DNA of 37,386 bases from a bacterium (GTDB lineage Bacteria > Actinomycetota > Acidimicrobiia > Acidimicrobiales > Bin134). The DNA lies in assembly GCA_028819295.1 (NCBI GenBank), contig JAPPMA010000060.1, forward strand, positions 1-37,386, given 5' to 3'. The notes under the pieces were generated by a model, which worked only from the letters and a program-made list of their open reading frames with translations, was not told where the DNA came from and made no database searches. The position numbers and the translations under genes were made by a program. Shown here in pieces: positions 1-9,076 of the stretch. Within the stretch, counting starts at the first letter, position 1; each line of letters starts with the position of its first letter.

Positions 1-60
1 TCTTCGCCGCAGGCTTCTTCGCCGCAGGCTTCTTCGCCGCAGGCTTCTTCGCCGCGGGCT
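1..60. repeat. 15-bp coding tandem repeat
   Basis: Four consecutive 15-bp units (ttcttcgccgcaggc type), the first three identical and the fourth with one change, followed by a degenerate fifth. Each unit encodes AAKKP on the minus strand. Near-perfect DNA identity suggests recent expansion by slippage; the array continues past the left edge. Confidence 0.85.
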
Positions 61-88
61 TCTTGGTGGCGGGTTTCTTCGTAGCCAT
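1..88 (-). CDS. Lys/Ala/Pro-rich protein N-terminus (partial)
   Basis: Leftward reading frame beginning at an ATG (86-88) and running off the left edge, so only about 29 residues are visible. They begin MATKKPATKKP and continue as repeats of the pentapeptide AAKKP, a strongly basic, histone-H1-like tail. In actinobacteria such as Streptomyces a DksA/TraR-type zinc-finger protein with a Lys/Ala-rich N-terminus is encoded beside ileS, and that is my best guess here, but the diagnostic zinc-finger part is outside the window. A nucleoid-associated protein with a basic tail is the main alternative. No Shine-Dalgarno is seen; a TACACT hexamer lies ten bases before the ATG. Confidence 0.6.
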   Translation of the reverse strand, partial: MATKKPATKKPAAKKPAAKKPAAKKPAAK

Positions 89-197
89 CGCAGGCGGGAG
101 TGTAGCCGCCGCTGGCGGCAATTACTTCCGAATGGTCCAGGAAGGGTTAACGATGTCCGAGCCAGCCTCATGACGGGTTACTTTGTGACTTCCCGCC

Positions 198-3100
198 ATG
201 CCTGGAGGCCCGTTGTCCGAACCCCCTGCCCACTATCCCGCGGTCGACCCCAAGCCCTTCTTCCCCGAAATAGAGCGCCGGGTGCTGGATTCGTGGGCCA
301 CCGATGCCACCTTCGCCAAATCGGTCGGGGGACGGCCCGCGGGCGACAACGGCCGCAACGAATACGTGTTCTACGACGGCCCCCCGTTCGCCAACGGACT
401 CCCCCATCACGGCCACCTGCTCACCGGCTATGTGAAGGACGTGATCCCCCGCTACCACACCATGAGGGGCCGCCGGGTAGAGCGCCGCTTCGGGTGGGAC
501 TGCCACGGCCTGCCCGCCGAGATGGAGGCCGAGAAGGAGTTGGCGGTGTCGGGGCGGGCCGCCATCGCCGCCTACGGCGTCGACCGCTTCAACGACTACT
601 GCCGCCAGTCGGTGCAGCGCTACACCCGGGAGTGGGAGACCACCGTGGCCCGGCAGGCCCGCTGGGTGGACTTCGACAACGACTACAAGACCATGGATCT
701 GCCCTACATGGAGTCGGTCATGTGGGCGTTCAAAACGCTGTGGGACAAGGGCCTCGTCTATGAGGCCTACCGGGTGATGCCCTACTCCTGGGCGGCCGAG
801 ACCCCTCTGTCCAACTTCGAGATCCGCCTCGACGACGCCACCCGCCCCCGCCAGGATCCAGCCATCACCGTGGCCTTCGACCTGTTGGCCGAGCCCGGCG
901 ACCCGGGGCCGATGCGCTTGCTGGCCTGGACCACCACGCCGTGGACCCTCCCGTCCAACCTGATGCTGATCGTGGGCCCCGACGTGGAATACGCCATCGT
1001 GGAGCACGACGGCGGCTGCCTCGTGCTTGCCGCCGCCACCCTGGAGAGCTACGGGGCCGAACTGGGCCAGGGCCGGGTGGTGGGCACCGTGGCCGGCACC
1101 GAGTTGGCCGGCCGGCGCTACCAGCCCCTGTTCGACTACTTCGCCCCGCTGGCCTCAGAGGGCGCCTTCCGGGTGGTGGGCGCCGACTTCGTGGACACCG
1201 CCGAGGGCACCGGCATCGTCCATGCCGCCCCCGGATTCGGCGAGGACGACCAGCAGGCAGCCGAGGCCAACGGCGTGCCGGTGGTGGTGCCGGTGAACGA
1301 CCAGGGCGCCTTCACCGCCGAGGTGGCCGATTGGTCGGGGGTTAACGTGTTCGAGGCCAACAGCGGCATCATCGCCCGGCTCAAGGAGCAGGGGCGGATA
1401 CTGCGCCACTCCACCTACGAGCACAACTACCCCCACTGCTGGCGCACCGACGAGCCCATCATCTACCGGGCGCTCAGCTCGTGGTTCGTGCGGGTCACCG
1501 AGATCCGCGACCGCATGCTGGCGCTGAACCGGCAAATCAACTGGGTGCCCGGCCATGTGCGCGACGGGCGGTTCGGCACCTGGCTGGAAGGCGCCCGCGA
1601 CTGGTCGATAAGCCGGAACCGGTTCTGGGGCTCGCCCATCCCGGTGTGGCGCAGCGACAACCCCGAACACCCCCGGGTCGACGTGTACGGCAGCCTGGAC
1701 GAGATCGCGCGGGACTTCGGGGTGCGGCCCGCCGACCTGCACCGGCCGTTCATCGACGAGCTGGCCCGGCCCAACCCCGACGACCCCACCGGCAAATCCA
1801 CCATGCGGCGGGTGCCCGAGGTGCTGGACTGCTGGTTCGAGTCGGGGTCGATGCCCTTCGCCCAGGTCCACTACCCGTTCGAGAACAAGGAGTGGTTCGA
1901 GCACCACTTTCCGGCCGACTTCATCGTGGAGTACATCAACCAGACCCGGGGGTGGTTCTACACCCTCCACGTGCTGGCCTGCGCGCTGTTCGACCGGCCC
2001 GCGTTCGACAACGTGATCTGCCACGGCATCCTGCTCGACGCCAAGGGCCGCAAGCTGTCCAAGAAGCTGAGGAACTACACCGAGCCCGAGGAGGTGTTCG
2101 CCACCAAGGGCGCCGACGCCCTGCGCTGGTACCTGATGGGCTCGCCCATCGTGAGGGGGGGCGACCTCCGCTTGGACGACTCGGGGATCGACGACGTGGT
2201 CCGCCAAGTGATCATCCCCATTTGGAACGCCTATTACTTCTTCGCGCTGTACGCCAACGCCGACGGCGTCCTGGCCGAGAACCGGACCGACTCCGAGGAG
2301 CTGCTCGACCGATACATCCTGGCCAAAACCCGGCAGCTCGCCGAGGCGGTCACCCAGCGCATGGACGCCTACGACCTGCCCGGCGCCGCCCTCGAGCTTG
2401 AGGGGTTCGTCGACTCCCTCAACAACTGGTACATCCGCCGCAGCCGAGACCGGTTCTGGGCGCCGGCCCGCCCGGCGTCAGCCGGCGACAAGCAGGACGC
2501 CTACAACACCTTGTACACCGTGCTCACCACCCTGACCCGGCTGCTGGCCCCGTTCCTGCCCCTGGTGTCCGAGGAGATCCACCGGGGACTCACCGGGGCG
2601 CCGAGCGTTCACCTGTGCGATTGGCCCGATCCCGCCGAGCTGCCGGCCGACCCTTCCCTGGTGGCGGCGATGGACCGGGCGCGCGATGTGTGCTCCACCG
2701 GGCTGCGGGTGCGCGAGGACGAGGGGATACGGGTTCGCCAGCCCCTGCTGTCGCTCACCGTGGCGGGCCGGGACGTGGACGCCCTCGCACCGTTCACCCA
2801 TCTGATCGCCGACGAGGTGAACGTGAAGGAGGTTCTTCTCAGCGAAGACCTGACGGCCTACGGCCAGTTCGTGCTCCGTCCCAACGGCCAGGTGCTGGGC
2901 CCCCGTCTGGGCCCAGACGTTCAGGAGGTGTTCGCCGCCGCCCGATCCGGCCGGTGGGAGCAGAACCCCGACGGCACCGTGGCGGTTGCCGGTCACACTC
3001 TGTCGGGCACCGAGTTCGAACTGGCCCTCAACCCGGTCGAGGGCACCACCGCCGCCGCATTGCGCACCAACGACGCCCTGGTTGCCCTCGACACCGCCAT

Positions 3101-3392
3101 CGGCCCCGCGCTGGCCACCGAGGGGATTGCCCGAGACGTGGTCCGGCTGATCCAAGCCGAGCGCAAGAACCAGAACCTGGAGGTCACCGATCGGATCACC
3201 CTGGCCTTGACCGCCGGATCGGAGATCATCAATGCGGTCAGGGCCCACCAGAGCTACGTCTGCGATCAGGTCTTGGCCGTCGATCTGCAACTAGAAGACC
3301 CAGAGGGCGTTGACGTCCTATTGGCACCCTCCAAGAACGCCCTTCGAGTCGACGCGGGCAGACTGCGAATCGACTTGGCGAAATCCGAGTAG
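198..3392 (+). CDS. ileS: isoleucyl-tRNA synthetase
   Basis: Charges tRNA-Ile with isoleucine in the cytoplasm. 1064 residues, the length of the long (type 2, eukaryote-like) IleRS. The class I HIGH motif reads HHGH at about residues 70-73 within PFANGLPHHGH; the second signature is KLSKK at about 618-622, in place of the usual KMSKS/KMSKR. The CP1 editing domain follows the HIGH region (WTTTPWTLPSN near 245) and the anticodon-binding domain starts near 690. The ATG at 198 has no Shine-Dalgarno; a TACTTT hexamer at 179-184 would leave a very short leader. A TTG at 213, four bases after GGAGG, giving MSEPPAHYPAVD, is a credible alternative start. I see no T-box sequence upstream. The gene converges on sepF with 16 bp between them. 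Confidence 0.95.
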   Translation: MPGGPLSEPPAHYPAVDPKPFFPEIERRVLDSWATDATFAKSVGGRPAGDNGRNEYVFYDGPPFANGLPHHGHLLTGYVKDVIPRYHTMRGRRVERRFGWDCHGLPAEMEAEKELAVSGRAAIAAYGVDRFNDYCRQSVQRYTREWETTVARQARWVDFDNDYKTMDLPYMESVMWAFKTLWDKGLVYEAYRVMPYSWAAETPLSNFEIRLDDATRPRQDPAITVAFDLLAEPGDPGPMRLLAWTTTPWTLPSNLMLIVGPDVEYAIVEHDGGCLVLAAATLESYGAELGQGRVVGTVAGTELAGRRYQPLFDYFAPLASEGAFRVVGADFVDTAEGTGIVHAAPGFGEDDQQAAEANGVPVVVPVNDQGAFTAEVADWSGVNVFEANSGIIARLKEQGRILRHSTYEHNYPHCWRTDEPIIYRALSSWFVRVTEIRDRMLALNRQINWVPGHVRDGRFGTWLEGARDWSISRNRFWGSPIPVWRSDNPEHPRVDVYGSLDEIARDFGVRPADLHRPFIDELARPNPDDPTGKSTMRRVPEVLDCWFESGSMPFAQVHYPFENKEWFEHHFPADFIVEYINQTRGWFYTLHVLACALFDRPAFDNVICHGILLDAKGRKLSKKLRNYTEPEEVFATKGADALRWYLMGSPIVRGGDLRLDDSGIDDVVRQVIIPIWNAYYFFALYANADGVLAENRTDSEELLDRYILAKTRQLAEAVTQRMDAYDLPGAALELEGFVDSLNNWYIRRSRDRFWAPARPASAGDKQDAYNTLYTVLTTLTRLLAPFLPLVSEEIHRGLTGAPSVHLCDWPDPAELPADPSLVAAMDRARDVCSTGLRVREDEGIRVRQPLLSLTVAGRDVDALAPFTHLIADEVNVKEVLLSEDLTAYGQFVLRPNGQVLGPRLGPDVQEVFAAARSGRWEQNPDGTVAVAGHTLSGTEFELALNPVEGTTAAALRTNDALVALDTAIGPALATEGIARDVVRLIQAERKNQNLEVTDRITLALTAGSEIINAVRAHQSYVCDQVLAVDLQLEDPEGVDVLLAPSKNALRVDAGRLRIDLAKSE

Positions 3393-3408
3393 CTGCTGCG
3401 GCCGCCGC

Positions 3409-3927
3409 TCAGGAGTTCTGATAGTCGGTCTGCTCCATGCGGCGCCGGTCCTCGGCCGATACCTCCACATTGGAAGGGGTGAGCAGGTACACGTGGTCGG
3501 CAACCCGCTCCATGCGGCCGTCCAGCCCATAGCAGAGTCCGCTGGAGAAGTCGATGAGCCGCCGGGCCACCTCCCGGCTGCCGTGCTGCAAGTTCACGAT
3601 CACCGCCTGCCCGCCCCGGAAGCAGTCCCCCACGTCTTTGGCGTCGTCGAACGAGGTGGGAGTCACCACCGACGGTTTGGAGGAGACAGAGGGTATGGGG
3701 CGGACAAACCCGGTGTGGGGCTGGTCGGCTGTCGCCTCGGCCTCGGGCGACTCGCTCGAGGGAATCGGCCGGACCGAGCCGGTATCGCCGCCCGGCGAAT
3801 ACTGGTCGTCGGGCGTCGGGGCCACGAGGCGCATGTCGGGCTCCTGGTCCCTATAGCCCCCGGGGGGGAACTCGTCTTCAGTCCCGAACCCGAGCCAGAA
3901 CTTTGTTTTCTGCCACACGGATGACAT
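3409..3927 (-). CDS. sepF: cell division protein SepF
   Basis: SepF anchors FtsZ filaments to the membrane; actinobacteria use it in place of FtsA/ZipA. 172 residues. The N-terminus MSSVWQKTKFWLGFG can form the amphipathic membrane-binding helix. A variable acidic/proline linker with two copies of VRPIPS follows, then the conserved SepF core (about 80-160: DAKDVGDCFRGGQAVIVNL, DFSSGLCYGLDG, VYLLTPSNVEVS). The ATG at 3925-3927 is preferred because an AGGGGG tract sits eight bases upstream; an in-frame GTG at 3933 lies too close to that tract. It is the last gene of the leftward dcw series, after yggS, as in many actinobacteria, with a 95-bp gap before it. Confidence 0.93.
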   Translation of the reverse strand: MSSVWQKTKFWLGFGTEDEFPPGGYRDQEPDMRLVAPTPDDQYSPGGDTGSVRPIPSSESPEAEATADQPHTGFVRPIPSVSSKPSVVTPTSFDDAKDVGDCFRGGQAVIVNLQHGSREVARRLIDFSSGLCYGLDGRMERVADHVYLLTPSNVEVSAEDRRRMEQTDYQNS

Positions 3928-4028
3928 ATGCACATCCCCCTCTCGGCAGTGAATCGCTTGGTCTTTCCGATGGTACAGGAATCAGCCCCCAATATCGGGG
4001 ACGGGAGACCACGGCAGCGCGAAGACGC

Positions 4029-4688
4029 TCAGCGGGGGCGAGGCCCGAACAGCGCGGTGCCCACCCTGACCATGGTGGCCCCCTCCTCCACGGCGACCTC
4101 GATGTCGGCGCTCATCCCCATGGACAGCTCGGGAAGGCCGAGATCAGCAGCCTGGGTGGCCAGCAGCCGAAAGCCGGAACGGGCGAGTTCCGGCGGTCCG
4201 GGGGGCCCGACGGCCATCAGGCCGACAACCACCAGACCGGCATCGCGGCAGTGCCGCACCAGTCGAGCGGTTTCAGACGGCGGGCAACCACCACGGCCCT
4301 CCCCCCCGGCAATGTCCACTTGCACCAGCACGGCGGCACTCGGGGCCCGCCGGGCGATCTCGCTCGCCGCCTCCGAGCGGTCCACGCTCTGCCACAGGTC
4401 GACGAGGTGGGCGATCTTGCGGATCTTGTTGCGCTGGAGCCGGCCGATGAAGTGCCAGCGGGGCTGAAGGCCGACGGCGGGCTGGGAGCTGAGGCTGCTC
4501 GCTTTGGAGAGCAGCTCTTGGGCGTAGTTCTCCCCCACATCGGCCAACCCCGCACTCAGCGCCGCAGCAACCGAGTCGGGGCCGAACCCCTTGGTCACCG
4601 CCACAAGCTTGACGCGGTCGCCTCCGGCCCGGGCCAGCCGCTCCTGCAAGGCGCCCAGGCGATCGGCCACCTCCTCGGGGCTGGTCAA
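4029..4688 (-). CDS. yggS: PLP homeostasis protein YggS/YlmE
   Basis: Member of the YggS/YlmE/PROSC family, which binds pyridoxal phosphate and helps buffer PLP and amino-acid pools; no catalytic reaction is established. 219 residues. The PLP lysine is K33 in KLVAVTKGF; other family motifs are VGENYAQEL, WHFIGRLQRNK, and the C-terminal GMSADIEVAVEEGATMVRVGTALFG. The start is a TTG (4686-4688) with no good Shine-Dalgarno; no better in-frame codon is visible. It lies 45 bp downstream of ftsZ. The ylmD gene often found between ftsZ and ylmE is absent. Confidence 0.92.
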   Translation of the reverse strand: MTSPEEVADRLGALQERLARAGGDRVKLVAVTKGFGPDSVAAALSAGLADVGENYAQELLSKASSLSSQPAVGLQPRWHFIGRLQRNKIRKIAHLVDLWQSVDRSEAASEIARRAPSAAVLVQVDIAGGEGRGGCPPSETARLVRHCRDAGLVVVGLMAVGPPGPPELARSGFRLLATQAADLGLPELSMGMSADIEVAVEEGATMVRVGTALFGPRPR

Positions 4689-4733
4689 TGCAACGTCTCG
4701 GCTGTCCGCGTGTCCTCTTTTCGGGGGAATTGG

Positions 4734-5819
4734 TTATCGCAGGAACGAGGGGATGTCGAACTCGTCGTCCGCATCGGAGGCCAAGAGGTCGTCGTCTGCC
4801 CCTCCGAACACGTCGGCCACATCTGATGCGCCCGGAGATCCGGAGACCGACATCCGAGTAGCCCGCTCGCCTTCCCACCGGTCGAAGCCGGCGGCGATCA
4901 CCGTCACCCGGATGTGGTCGCCCATCGAATCGTCCACCACCGTGCCGAAGATGATGTTGGCGTCGGGATGGGCTACTCCCTGGACGATCTCCGCGGCTTC
5001 GTTCACCTCGAAGATGCCCAGATCTGGACCGCCGGAGATGCTCAACAGGATCCCGCGGGCGCCCTCGATGGAGGCTTCCAGCAGCGGGCTGGCGATGGCC
5101 TTGCGGGCCGCGCTGGCCGCCCGCCCCTCGCCGGAGGAGATGCCGACGCCCATGAGCGCAGATCCGGCATCCTGCATCACCATGCGCACATCGGCGAAGT
5201 CGGTGTTGATGAGCCCTGGAGTGGTGATCAGGTCGGTGATCCCCTGCACCCCGTGCAGCAGCACCTCATCGGCCTTGCGGAACGCGTCCACAACCGATGT
5301 GTGGTCGTCGGAGATGGTGAGCAGCCGGTCGTTGGGAATCACGATCTGGGTGTCCACCTTGTCCCTGAGGGCTTGGATCCCGCCCTCGGCCTGCACCGAG
5401 CGGCGACGGCCCTCGAAGCCGAACGGCCGGGTCACCACCGCGATGGTGAGCGCGCCGATGCCCTTGGATATCTCCGCGATGACCGGAGCGGCCCCGGTAC
5501 CGGTGCCGCCGCCCTCGCCCGCGGTGATGAACACCATGTCGGCACCGCTGAGCGACTCTTCGATGTCCTTGCGGTGATCGGTCGCCGCCTGGGCGCCCAC
5601 CTCGGGATCGCTGCCCGCGCCCAAACCCCGGGTCAGCTCCCGGCCGATGTCGAGCTTCACCTCGGCTGAGCTCATGAGCAGCGCCTGAGCATCGGTGTTG
5701 ACGGCCACGAACTCCACGCCGCGCAAACCGGACTCGATCATGCGGTCAACCGCGTTGACACCGCCGCCGCCCACGCCGATCACCTTGATGACTGCCAAAT
5801 AATTCTGGGGTTCAATCAT
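4734..5819 (-). CDS. ftsZ: cell division protein FtsZ
   Basis: Tubulin-like GTPase that forms the cytokinetic ring. 361 residues. The nucleotide-binding loop [11 protein letters not shown] is near residues 14-24 and the tubulin signature GGGTGTG is at 103-109, preceded by AGE as is common in actinobacteria. The T7-loop [11 protein letters not shown] near 205 supplies the catalytic aspartate. A short acidic linker leads to the C-terminal peptide DIPSFLR that contacts SepF and other tethers. The ATG has an excellent AGGAG five bases upstream. The 106-bp upstream gap is AT-rich compared with its surroundings, so ftsZ may have its own promoter besides read-through from ftsQ. Confidence 0.98.
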   Translation of the reverse strand: MIEPQNYLAVIKVIGVGGGGVNAVDRMIESGLRGVEFVAVNTDAQALLMSSAEVKLDIGRELTRGLGAGSDPEVGAQAATDHRKDIEESLSGADMVFITAGEGGGTGTGAAPVIAEISKGIGALTIAVVTRPFGFEGRRRSVQAEGGIQALRDKVDTQIVIPNDRLLTISDDHTSVVDAFRKADEVLLHGVQGITDLITTPGLINTDFADVRMVMQDAGSALMGVGISSGEGRAASAARKAIASPLLEASIEGARGILLSISGGPDLGIFEVNEAAEIVQGVAHPDANIIFGTVVDDSMGDHIRVTVIAAGFDRWEGERATRMSVSGSPGASDVADVFGGADDDLLASDADDEFDIPSFLR

Positions 5820-5925
5820 GGGGACTCCTCACTCCAAAGCCCTGACCTTAACTCTCAACAAATGGTTTATATGAATGAGAGATTGAGGTTTCAGAATCTA
5901 TTCCTCTAGTTGAGGTCTAACTAGC
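5820..5925 (-). promoter_or_regulatory. AT-rich ftsQ-ftsZ intergenic region
   Basis: The only sizeable gap between mraY and ftsZ in an otherwise overlapping gene series, and clearly richer in A/T than its neighbours. On the transcribed strand it has a TATAAA-like stretch in the middle and repeated CCTCAA motifs. Dedicated ftsZ promoters in this position are known in other actinobacteria; the assignment here is inferred from composition and position, and no convincing -35/-10 pair could be fixed. Confidence 0.4.
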
Positions 5926-6741
5926 CTAAGAGCAGGCATCCTTTGGGGTCAAGCTAGGAAACTCGGGAACGCTCAGATCAATCTTCTCCAATTCTTCCAA
6001 GCAATCGGCGTCGACCATTTCGGCCAGCATGGTGGCGAGCGCAATCGCCTTCCCGCGGGGGTCGTCTCCCCCTCCCCAATAGGCCTCCCCACCCCCGGGG
6101 AGATCAACCACCACCTGGCCGCTCACCAGGGAAATGGATTCGATGCCATGCCCTTGAAGAGGCATCAGGGCCTCGCTCGCATCCAAGAGGGGCAGGGCCG
6201 AATACCGCAACCACCCCCCGGGCCGGGGAACCGGGCCGAACAGCACCACCGGCAGATCCCAAGGAGTCGGGGTCACTTCAAGCACCCTCCCCTGGCCGTC
6301 GGCCAGCGCCCATCCTCCATCGACTGGGATCTGGGCAACCGCTTTCCGCTCAGTGACGTCAAAGGTGACGTTGCCCCCCCAAGTCCGGCTAGATCGAACT
6401 TCATCCACCCAGGGCAGCGCGGCGATGGACCGCCGGGGCCCCGACAAGTCCAGCCCCAACAGCGGGGATCCCACCTCAATCCCCGCGGCCTCCAAGACCC
6501 GATCGGCGCCAGTACGCGGCGCTCCGATCACCTCGACGTCATCCACATCCATGAGAGGGCTCTGGGTTACGCCGAATGCCCCGGCCGCCGACACGGCGAT
6601 GGCCCCGATGGAAATCCATGCTCGAATACGCCGTCGGGAGCGGACTCCGACGCGCCGGGCCTGGATGCGGGGATCAACCTGGGGCAGAGCACTTTCCGGC
6701 TGATCCTCGTGCGGATTCTGCGGGGGCTCATCGGAGATCAT
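5926..6741 (-). CDS. ftsQ: cell division protein FtsQ/DivIB
   Basis: Bitopic divisome protein that links FtsB/FtsL to the septal synthase. 271 residues from the ATG at 6739-6741, which starts one base after the murB stop; a longer frame upstream would overlap murB by about 90 bp and is rejected. Layout: a proline/acid-rich cytoplasmic segment, a basic stretch (RVGVRSRRRIR), one transmembrane helix (about 43-60), a POTRA domain beginning VDDVEVIGAPRTGADRVL, then the FtsQ beta domain. The POTRA signature LPWVDEVRSSRTW is clear. The ribosome-binding site is weak, consistent with coupling to murB. Confidence 0.93.
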   Translation of the reverse strand: MISDEPPQNPHEDQPESALPQVDPRIQARRVGVRSRRRIRAWISIGAIAVSAAGAFGVTQSPLMDVDDVEVIGAPRTGADRVLEAAGIEVGSPLLGLDLSGPRRSIAALPWVDEVRSSRTWGGNVTFDVTERKAVAQIPVDGGWALADGQGRVLEVTPTPWDLPVVLFGPVPRPGGWLRYSALPLLDASEALMPLQGHGIESISLVSGQVVVDLPGGGEAYWGGGDDPRGKAIALATMLAEMVDADCLEELEKIDLSVPEFPSLTPKDACS

Positions 6742-6742
6742 T

Positions 6743-7702
6743 TCAGCCTGTCTGACCTGCCCATGGACCGGCCTCGAATCCCACCAGGCGGGTTTCGGGC
6801 CGCAGCGCCAAATCGAACTCGGCTCGGACACGGGCGAACACCTCGACCATCAGCGCGTGGAGGTCGTCGGCGGAGCCGCGCCGATCGGCAATGAAGAAGT
6901 TGGCGTGCTTGTCGGAGACCGAGGCTGTGCCCACCCGATGCCCCTTGAGCCCGGCTGCCTCGATGATCCGCCCCGCGCTGTCACCCACCGGGTTGGCGAA
7001 CACCGAGCCCGCGTTCTGGCCGCCCGGCTGATTCTCGCGCCTCCACGCCACGATCTCGGCAATGAGCGCCTGCGACGACGGCGCATCGCCGGAGGCCAAG
7101 CCCACTTCGGCGCCCAACACCAGGTGGTGATCGGCCAGCGCCGAGCACCGGTAACCCAACTCCAGCCGCTCCTGTGTCCAGTGCTCGATGCAGCCGCTCC
7201 GCAGGTCGAGCACATCGGCATGCACCAGCGACGCGGCCATGTCCGACCCGTGGCCGCCGGCGTTCATGCGCACCGCGCCCCCCAGCGATCCCGGCACCCC
7301 CACTGCCCACTCGAATCCGGTCAAACCGGCGGCGGCGCTCTGGCGGGCGAGCACAGGCAGCCCCGCTGCCGCCCCCGCCCTGAGGTGCGTGCCGTTGATC
7401 TCCACCCAGTCGTATCCGGCGCCCAGCCAAACGGCAACCCCGTCGAAACCGGCATCGGCCACCAGCATGTTGGAGCCCTTGCCCACCACCAGCACGTCAC
7501 AGCGGTGGGCGGCCACAACCTCGGCCACCGCCACAGCCACAGCATCAGCCACAGCATCGGCAGCCAGGGTCACACCGACCCGGGCCGCGCCTCCGACGCG
7601 ATAGGTGGTGTCGGGCCCGATCGGGCGCTCCCGGCTGACCGCCGGCCCATCCAGCACCCCGGCCAAGTCTTGGGCCAGCCGATCCCAGCGACGCGCGCTC
7701 AT
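6743..7702 (-). CDS. murB: UDP-N-acetylenolpyruvoylglucosamine reductase MurB
   Basis: FAD-dependent, NADPH-using reduction of the enolpyruvyl group to give UDP-MurNAc in cytoplasmic peptidoglycan precursor synthesis. 319 residues. FAD-binding motifs: VVGKGSNMLVAD near 72-83 and GVPGSLGGAVRMNAGGHG near 136-153. The catalytic serine lies in GSVFANP, and SDKHANFFI is the C-terminal motif. The stretch ADAVADAVAVAVAEVVAA near 50 is low-complexity alanine/valine. The ATG overlaps the murC stop in an ATGA arrangement. Its place between murC and ftsQ occurs in other bacteria but is not universal. Confidence 0.96.
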   Translation of the reverse strand: MSARRWDRLAQDLAGVLDGPAVSRERPIGPDTTYRVGGAARVGVTLAADAVADAVAVAVAEVVAAHRCDVLVVGKGSNMLVADAGFDGVAVWLGAGYDWVEINGTHLRAGAAAGLPVLARQSAAAGLTGFEWAVGVPGSLGGAVRMNAGGHGSDMAASLVHADVLDLRSGCIEHWTQERLELGYRCSALADHHLVLGAEVGLASGDAPSSQALIAEIVAWRRENQPGGQNAGSVFANPVGDSAGRIIEAAGLKGHRVGTASVSDKHANFFIADRRGSADDLHALMVEVFARVRAEFDLALRPETRLVGFEAGPWAGQTG

Positions 7703-9072
7703 CGCCGCCCAGCGAGCATCGACATCACCTGGTCGGGCACCTCGACAAGATCACCGGCGCCCAGGGTCAGACACAAGTCTTGCGGGCGCAGCATTTCGGC
7801 CAATCGGTCGGCGACGTCGTCGAGTCGAGGCAGATAGACAGCGTCGGCTTCCGGGTGGGCCTCAGTCACCGCCTGCCAGATCAACTCGCCGGAGACGCCG
7901 GGAACGGGCGACTCGCCCGCGGAGTAGACATCGGTGATGATCACAACGTCGGCGGCCTCGAAGCAGTGGGCGAAGGCCGCCCACAAGTGCGAGGTTCGGG
8001 TGTAGCGGTGGGGCTGGAACACGCACACCACCCGGCCCCACCCTCCTTCGGATGCCGTTCTCAGCGAACAGGCCACTTCGGTGGGCAGATGGGCGTAGTC
8101 GTCGATGAACTCGACTCCGGCAACCTCCCCTCGCCGCTCGAATCGCCGGGCCACGCCCCCGAAACCAGCCAGCGCTGCGACGGCGTCGGATCCGTCTATG
8201 CCCAGTTCACAAGCCATGGCCAGCGCCGCTGTGGCGTTGAGCGCGTTGTGGTCTCCCGGCATGGGCACCGTCACCGGGCTGAGCACCTCTGAGCCCAACG
8301 ACACCTCCCCGACGATGGAATGCCGGTTGCGCCGCAGAAGCCGCCAGCGCCAGTCGGCTTCGGGGCCGCTGCCGTAGAGAACACGGGTGCAGTCCTCCGA
8401 CACCCTCATGGCGCCGGGGTCGTCGGCGCAAACCACCAGCCCGTCGGCGGCGCCAGTGCAGAAGCGGGCGAACTCGGCCTCCAGCTGCTCCACCGGGCGA
8501 TCGCGGCGCAAGTGGTCGGGCTCCACGCTGGTCAAAACCGCCCGGCTCGCGCTCAGCTCGCCAAAGGTCCCGTCGCTCTCGTCGGCTTCCACCACAAGCC
8601 ACCGACCCTGCGACCAGCGGGCCCCGATGCTGCCGTCGGCCATCATCGCTCCGACCACAAAACCGGGATCGGCGCCCGCCGCCATCAGCACATGGGAGAG
8701 CATGGCCGCAGTGGTGGTCTTGCCGTGGGTGCCGGCCACCGCCACCGTGGATCTCAACGCGGTGATCGCCGCCAGGATCTCGGCCCGGCGATAAACGGGG
8801 ATGCCCGCCTGGAGGGCCGCGACCACCTCGGGATTGTCGTCGCCCACCGCGGTGGACCGAGCCACCAGCTCGGCACCGGAAATCTGGGCCGCATCGTGGC
8901 CCACGAAGACATCGACTCCGACCTCTCGCAGCCGGTCGAGCACCGGGGTGTCGGCCGAGTCGCTGCCGCTGACCCGACATCCCAACCCGCGCAACACCAC
9001 GGCGATGGCCGACATCCCCGCACCACCCACTCCCAAGAGGTGAACCCGGGTTGTCGGGCACAGATCGATCAT
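7699..9072 (-). CDS. murC: UDP-N-acetylmuramate--L-alanine ligase MurC
   Basis: ATP-dependent addition of L-Ala to UDP-MurNAc. 457 residues from the ATG at 9070-9072, giving MIDLCPTTRVHLLGVGGAGMS; the frame is open further upstream but would overlap murG. Rossmann loop GVGGAGMSAIA, P-loop AGTHGKTTTAAM near 107, VVEADESDGTF, and HNALNATAA are diagnostic. The usual DDYAHHPTE reads DDYAHLPTE here, so one histidine of this motif is a leucine. A GGAGG lies 13 bases before the start, somewhat far. It begins four bases after the murG stop and overlaps murB by four bases. Confidence 0.96.
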   Translation of the reverse strand: MIDLCPTTRVHLLGVGGAGMSAIAVVLRGLGCRVSGSDSADTPVLDRLREVGVDVFVGHDAAQISGAELVARSTAVGDDNPEVVAALQAGIPVYRRAEILAAITALRSTVAVAGTHGKTTTAAMLSHVLMAAGADPGFVVGAMMADGSIGARWSQGRWLVVEADESDGTFGELSASRAVLTSVEPDHLRRDRPVEQLEAEFARFCTGAADGLVVCADDPGAMRVSEDCTRVLYGSGPEADWRWRLLRRNRHSIVGEVSLGSEVLSPVTVPMPGDHNALNATAALAMACELGIDGSDAVAALAGFGGVARRFERRGEVAGVEFIDDYAHLPTEVACSLRTASEGGWGRVVCVFQPHRYTRTSHLWAAFAHCFEAADVVIITDVYSAGESPVPGVSGELIWQAVTEAHPEADAVYLPRLDDVADRLAEMLRPQDLCLTLGAGDLVEVPDQVMSMLAGRR

Positions 9073-9076
9073 GGCC

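Noticed and set aside
1..60. Tandem 15-bp units considered as a CRISPR-like or regulatory array.
   Set aside because: The units have no spacers and encode AAKKP in the frame of a basic protein tail.
89..197. Search for a T-box leader upstream of ileS, common for actinobacterial ileS.
   Set aside because: The 109-bp region is too short and holds no T-box-like GGTGG or specifier structure.
1155..2207. A 350-codon open frame on the minus strand inside ileS, and other long antisense frames of this type throughout the window.
   Set aside because: High GC leaves antisense frames open; the translations are low-complexity (Gly/Arg/Val/His-rich) with no domain features, and the sense frame has clear motifs.
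3393..3408. Possible bidirectional terminator between ileS and sepF.
   Set aside because: Only a short GCGGCCGC palindrome and no T-run; too weak to call.
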